From: Lepidodermella squamata
Lineage: Eukaryota; Gastrotricha
Length of the DNA: 64,000 bases
NCBI GenBank assembly: GCA_047495785.1
Contig: JBLDXI010000017.1
Coordinates: 62,001-126,000 of the forward strand
Direction of reading: 5' to 3'
Under the pieces are notes generated by a model that made no database searches, was not told where the DNA came from, and was given only the letters and a program-made list of their open reading frames with translations. Below are positions 63,455 through 64,000 of this stretch, piece after piece. The position numbers were made by a program, and so were the translations under genes. Within the stretch, counting starts at the first letter, position 1. Each line of letters starts with the position of its first letter.

Positions 63455-64000
63455 GGCTCACCACCAAGCGTCACAGGAATACACCGCTTGCAGCAGCGAT
63501 TACGCAACGCAAATAATGCGCATGCAGCGTGAGTGCACAAGGTGGCGCACGCGCGCTTGACTTGCAACATAAATATTTTAAACGCAACCGTATTCAACCA
63601 AAGTGCAGCAGGAATTAACCAACCCGAAACACGATTTTTACAATTTTGTAACAGGCATTTGAACCGCTTAAAAAACATTTTGGCTGGCAATATTTGCTAC
63701 CGCCATGGTTTTCATTAACGATTTTCAGACTTTTCATCAAAAAATTGCCGTCAGCTAAAAGCTCGCTTCGCTCGCATCTATGTAGTTTGGGCTTAATTTG
63801 GGTCAATGAAAAATATCCCCTCTCCCCTCCAACTATTAAGAGAAGTGTTTTGGTGCTTCGCACGCGACCGCTAAATTCAAAAATCCCCCAAAAAATCTTT
63901 AACCTTCGAAACAGCAACAAGTCATTTTACGGGACAGCCGGGGGTGCTGATGTAGTGGTTATTTATATTGATGTCGAAATAAAGGTGGCCGTCGACGACA
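63455..64000. other. Right-end flank, no gene seen
   Basis: About 545 nt with short ORFs only. CTCGCTTCGCTCGCATCTA near 63762 resembles words of the GTTGTCG repeat family. Confidence 0.4.

Overview
The window is nuclear DNA from an animal, most likely a bilaterian invertebrate with a compact genome. Coding genes are interrupted by small GT-AG introns, mostly 49-60 nt, with a few long introns that carry repeats. Recognisable genes include animal Cys-loop channels, GABA-B-like class C GPCRs, an astacin-EGF-CUB protein, PPP4R4, cardiolipin synthase, DUSP12/YVH1 and B12-dependent methionine synthase. The close same-strand spacing of CRLS1, DUSP12 and MTR, with splice-acceptor-like sequences before the two downstream genes, suggests polycistronic transcription resolved by spliced-leader trans-splicing, as in nematodes, flatworms, rotifers or tunicates. 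The phylum cannot be settled from the sequence alone.

Layout. 1-29 kb is an accessory, signalling-rich region. It holds a spliced minus-strand receptor fragment (1-801), an ankyrin protein, a Cys-loop channel, two head-to-head MACPF genes, and a tandem array of four intronless class C receptors (7.5-22.8 kb). One of the receptors is broken by a DNA transposon. The last two are each followed by a convergent SOCS-box gene. Then come two small membrane or secreted proteins and two tandem Cys-loop channels. 29-45 kb is housekeeping: MTR (minus, with a nested plus-strand PB1/zinc-finger gene), DUSP12 and CRLS1 on the minus strand, and PPP4R4 diverging on the plus strand. 46-49.3 kb holds a minus-strand C2H2 zinc-finger gene. 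52.5-59 kb holds a minus-strand secreted astacin-like/EGF/CUB/kringle-like gene. Its protease site has lost all zinc ligands, and its introns contain a Penelope-like retroelement and LINE debris. 59-64 kb is repeat territory: a TIR element, a hammerhead-like motif, dispersed repeats and a foldback about 1.1 kb long with ~480 bp arms.

How the genes may work together. The receptor array looks like a recently expanding sensory or chemoreceptive family. Receptors 2 and 3 share nearly identical ectodomains but have diverged membrane domains. The receptor plus SOCS-box unit appears to have duplicated as a pair, which raises the possibility (inference only) that the SOCS proteins act in ubiquitin-dependent turnover of these or linked signalling proteins. 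Two proteins look like catalytically dead members of enzyme families: the astacin-like protein and DUSP12. No tRNA, rRNA or CRISPR was found.

Exon boundaries were derived by hand from splice signals, reading-frame continuity and remembered family features. No alignment software or transcript evidence was available.
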